A stretch of 64,000 nt of DNA from a virus: IMG/VR virus record IMGVR_UViG_3300032334_000315, positions 1 to 64,000 of that record, one strand, 5' to 3'. Position 1 is the stretch's first letter. Every line of letters begins with the position of its first letter. This document shows positions 63,632 to 64,000 of this stretch, piece after piece. The notes beneath the pieces were generated by a model that saw only the letters and a list, made by a program, of their open reading frames with translations, made no database searches and was not told where the DNA came from. The position numbers and the translations under genes are program-made.

Positions 63632-64000
63632 TTACTTTTTGATACCGCGACTAATCGCAGACATGTAAGCAGCCATTTCGCCCGGAACCTGCTTTTCAGC
63701 GATTTCTTCGCCCACTGGTTCCTCATCGAGTGTTACGCTTTCGTTCAAGGGGCCGGCCGAACCTCTTGTTGGGAAATAACTCTCACGAAGGGTAGCAATT
63801 TTCTTCTGATATGACTCAATGTCATCGAAGTCAACTGCTTCAGAAAGCGATTGTAGTTTTGCGTATTGCGTATCTGCAAGACCTTCTGAAACTTCATTGA
63901 ACGCAATTACGCGCTCAAATTCTTTGATTTGAGCTGTTAGCTCAATATTCTTTTCAATTTCTTCGTTGATAACGGACTCAAGAACTTCAACCTGATTAGC
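63632..64000 (-). CDS. 22: prohead core scaffold, T4 gp22-like, C-terminal part (122 aa)
   Basis: The frame enters at the window edge and ends with TAA at 63632. Its Glu/Lys-rich helical sequence with ANQVEVLESVINEEIEKN, YAKLQSLSEAVDF and ATLRESYFPT is that of the gp22 core scaffold. In T4 it fills the prohead and is degraded by gp21. The next gene is gp23, the T4 order. The N-terminal part lies outside the window. Confidence 0.88.
   Translation of the reverse strand, partial: ANQVEVLESVINEEIEKNIELTAQIKEFERVIAFNEVSEGLADTQYAKLQSLSEAVDFDDIESYQKKIATLRESYFPTRGSAGPLNESVTLDEEPVGEEIAEKQVPGEMAAYMSAISRGIKK

Overview
The window is a piece of a large virulent myovirus genome of the T4 superfamily. It carries T4-type replication proteins (gp41, gp43, gp44, gp45, gp61, gp62), recombination proteins (UvsX, UvsY, UvsW, gp46, gp47), the late sigma factor gp55, RegA, and head proteins gp22 and gp23. 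The order gp22, gp23, tube-like protein, UvsY, UvsW, gp55, gp47, gp46 recalls the marine/alphaproteobacterial branch of the superfamily as I remember it. A DUF1127 protein, an Omp25/RopB-like porin and an AdoCbl-dependent ribonucleotide reductase point to an alphaproteobacterial, possibly rhizobial, host. That host call is inference. Every gene I accept is on the minus strand, so the text follows transcription from right to left where useful.

Layout in coordinate order. 1-4.8 kb: a dense tRNA array (20 tRNAs, a 21st at 10.6 kb) with a 2OG-Fe(II) oxygenase, small orphans and three long inverted repeats. 4.8-7.1 kb: short early genes, each with its own strong promoter. 7.1-10.4 kb: operon of an outer-membrane protein, PP-loop protein, DUF2061 protein and radical SAM enzyme. 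10.7-20.1 kb: long operon starting with primase and the class II RNR, then a surface-glycan cassette (glycosyltransferases, LpxH-like hydrolase, methyltransferase), a GIY-YIG protein and a SpeD-like protein. 20.2-33.6 kb: spanins, virion and internal-head proteins, Dps, a KxDG ligase-like protein, a HAD phosphatase, a secreted NlpC/CHAP-type hydrolase and glutaredoxin. 33.6-46 kb: replisome, holin/GH19 endolysin, DUF1127, Hsp20, RegA, clamp and clamp loader. 46-52.7 kb: bS21, a CobS-like AAA ATPase with a CobT-like VWA/HExxH protein, and small early genes. 52.8-61.5 kb: methyltransferase, TET-associated-type glycosyltransferase, peptide deformylase, gp46/47, gp55, UvsW, UvsY. 61.5-64 kb: tube-like protein, gp23 and the C-terminus of gp22.

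Regulation is unusually legible. I find 18 minus-strand sigma70-type promoters, all with a 17-bp spacer, and late promoters of the T4 TATAAATA type that fit the encoded gp55. Three early promoters place the predicted +1 on the A of the start codon (primase, UvsY, a 66-aa orphan), a fourth places it within a base (DNA polymerase), and one late promoter does the same (tube-like protein). These messages would be leaderless. The same phage encodes ribosomal protein bS21, a peptide deformylase, an initiator-type tRNA and RegA. Two near-identical promoters on the plus strand are the only ones facing the other way and would make antisense RNA.
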